DNA of 6,508 nucleotides from Bacillota bacterium (GTDB lineage: Bacteria; Bacillota_E; Sulfobacillia; Sulfobacillales; Sulfobacillaceae): the NCBI GenBank assembly GCA_021820165.1, contig JAKADW010000128.1, positions 1 through 6,508 on the forward strand, read 5' to 3'. The notes beneath the pieces were generated by a model. That model was given only the letters and a program-made list of their open reading frames with translations, had not been told where the DNA came from and did not search any database. A program made the translations under genes and the position numbers. Positions 5,439 through 6,508 of the stretch are shown piece after piece. Every line of letters starts with the position of its first letter. Position 1 is the stretch's first letter.

Positions 5439-6508
5439 TCATCGTAATGCCGCTTGGGCTGCCGCCAGACGAGCCACCGGCACCCGGAAGGGCGAACAAC
5501 TCACATAGGTTAAGCCGACCTCGTGGCAGAACGCAATCGAGTCGGGATCGCCCCCATGCTCGCCACAAATGCCCACCTTCAATTCGGGCCGGGTCTTTCG
5601 CCCTTCTTCTAGCGCCAATTGAATCAGTCGACCGACGCCGTCACGGTCAAGCACCATGAAAGGATTTTCCGTGAGTATTTTTTCCGCCAAGTAGGCGGGC
5701 AGGAATTTCGATTCCGCATCATCGCGGGAATACCCGAATACTGTTTGGGTCAGGTCGTTGGTGCCGAAGCTGAAGAACTCGGCGTCTTGGGCAATGTCTC
5801 CGGCTACCAAAGCCGCCCGCGGCACCTCAATCATGGTGCCAATCTTGTAGGGAAGGGGGACACCGGCTTCCTTGGACACGGCCTCATTGACTTCGGCTAC
5901 CAAGTCCTTCATGAGGCGAAGCTCCGGGGTCACCCCCACCAAGGGGATCATGACCTCCACATGGGGATGGAGTCCTTCTTTTACCAAGTCCGCTTGCGCT
6001 TGGAAAATGGCGCGGGCCTGCATGGCGTAAATTTCCGGGTAAACGATACCGAGACGAACGCCACGAAAGCCCAGCATGGGATTGAACTCAAACAGGTTCC
6101 GCGTGCGCCGCAACACCGCGTCTAGGTGCTCCACTTCCGCCTCATCCCCGCCTGCCTTGGCTCGAGTCAGGGCCGCTTGGGTGTCCTCAATGTCCGGCAA
6201 GAACTCGTGGAGCGGCGGATCCAAGAGACGAATAGTCACCGGACACCCATCCATGGCCTTTAAAATCCCATAAAAATCCCGTTGCTGCATCGGTAGCAAT
6301 TCGGTCAAAGCCGCCTTCCGATCCTCGACCGTCTCTGCCAAAATCATCGCTTGTACCACGGGAAGTCGATCTTGACCCATAAACATGTGCTCGGTTCGGC
6401 AGAGCCCTACCCCGCCTGCACCTAATTCACGGGCTTTTTCAGCGTCTTCAGGCGTATCCGCATTCGCATAGACGCCAAGCTTACGGAAACTGTCAGCCCA
6501 ATCCAGTA
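5439..6508 (-). CDS. ppdK: Pyruvate, phosphate dikinase, C-terminal PEP/pyruvate domain (5' partial)
   Basis: PPDK interconverts pyruvate + ATP + phosphate and PEP + AMP + pyrophosphate in the cytoplasm. The last 355 codons are present; the frame stays open to the window edge, so the ATP-grasp domain and the phosphohistidine domain lie outside. An internal ATG at 6386 is not the start, because the upstream residues ([18 protein letters not shown], then GLCRTEH) are typical PPDK. Active-site positions, counted from the first full codon: Arg37 (GLCRTEHMF), Arg93 ([11 protein letters not shown]), Glu227 (MIEVPRAAL), Asn250-Asp251 (SFGTNDLTQ) and Cys314 (GICGEHGGD). They correspond to Arg561, Arg617, Glu745, Asn768, Asp769 and Cys831 of the Clostridium symbiosum enzyme, with nearly the same spacing. 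The C-terminus [11 protein letters not shown] is complete. All key residues are present, so the enzyme should be active. It is followed by a hairpin and then by the COG2426-like gene on the same strand. Confidence 0.96.
   Translation of the reverse strand, partial: LDWADSFRKLGVYANADTPEDAEKARELGAGGVGLCRTEHMFMGQDRLPVVQAMILAETVEDRKAALTELLPMQQRDFYGILKAMDGCPVTIRLLDPPLHEFLPDIEDTQAALTRAKAGGDEAEVEHLDAVLRRTRNLFEFNPMLGFRGVRLGIVYPEIYAMQARAIFQAQADLVKEGLHPHVEVMIPLVGVTPELRLMKDLVAEVNEAVSKEAGVPLPYKIGTMIEVPRAALVAGDIAQDAEFFSFGTNDLTQTVFGYSRDDAESKFLPAYLAEKILTENPFMVLDRDGVGRLIQLALEEGRKTRPELKVGICGEHGGDPDSIAFCHEVGLTYVSCSPFRVPVARLAAAQAALR

Noticed and set aside
5619..6125. 168-codon open frame on the plus strand opposite ppdK
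   Set aside because: It lies fully antisense to well-conserved PPDK sequence, shows no family-like motif, and such open antisense frames are common in GC-rich coding DNA.

Overview
The window looks like chromosomal DNA from a moderately GC-rich Firmicute. The type 2 isopentenyl-diphosphate isomerase, the YhbD/bactofilin pair and the PPDK style fit Bacillota, and a Sulfobacillus-like thermoacidophile is my best guess. That guess is inferred from protein character only; no rRNA or other marker gene is present.

Left part (1-2227, plus strand): two genes that read well only if the frame is changed. The first is the C-terminal part of a GNAT (BioF2/CelD-like, Acetyltransf_6) protein whose 5' end lies outside the window. 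It has two net +1 shifts, near 224 and 459. The second is a MurJ/MviN-type lipid-linked precursor flippase starting at 844, with two net -1 shifts, near 1755 and 1985. Both belong to cell-envelope or polysaccharide chemistry. They are either decaying pseudogenes or carry sequencing errors. The frame changes are confined to this block.

Right part (2240-6508, minus strand, convergent with the left block): five intact genes, read from right to left. They are the C-terminal 355 codons of pyruvate, phosphate dikinase (ppdK, 5' end outside the window), a small COG2426/PF06695-type membrane protein, type 2 isopentenyl-diphosphate isomerase (fni), a YhbD-like MerR-type helix-turn-helix protein, and a bactofilin-like polymer-forming protein. 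The last two overlap by 4 bases (ATGA) and form a translationally coupled pair like yhbD-yhbE of Bacillus. A strong hairpin separates ppdK from the membrane protein gene. A weaker terminator-like element plus a candidate promoter separates fni from yhbD.

Functionally, the right block combines PEP/pyruvate interconversion, IPP/DMAPP balance for isoprenoids (including the undecaprenyl carrier used for envelope precursors), and a cytoskeletal or envelope scaffold with its own regulator. I see no mobile element, CRISPR array, tRNA or rRNA. I do not see a clearly new multi-gene system. The most notable items are the clustered frameshifts, the strict 17-residue solenoid of the bactofilin, and the strand-asymmetric hairpin after ppdK.
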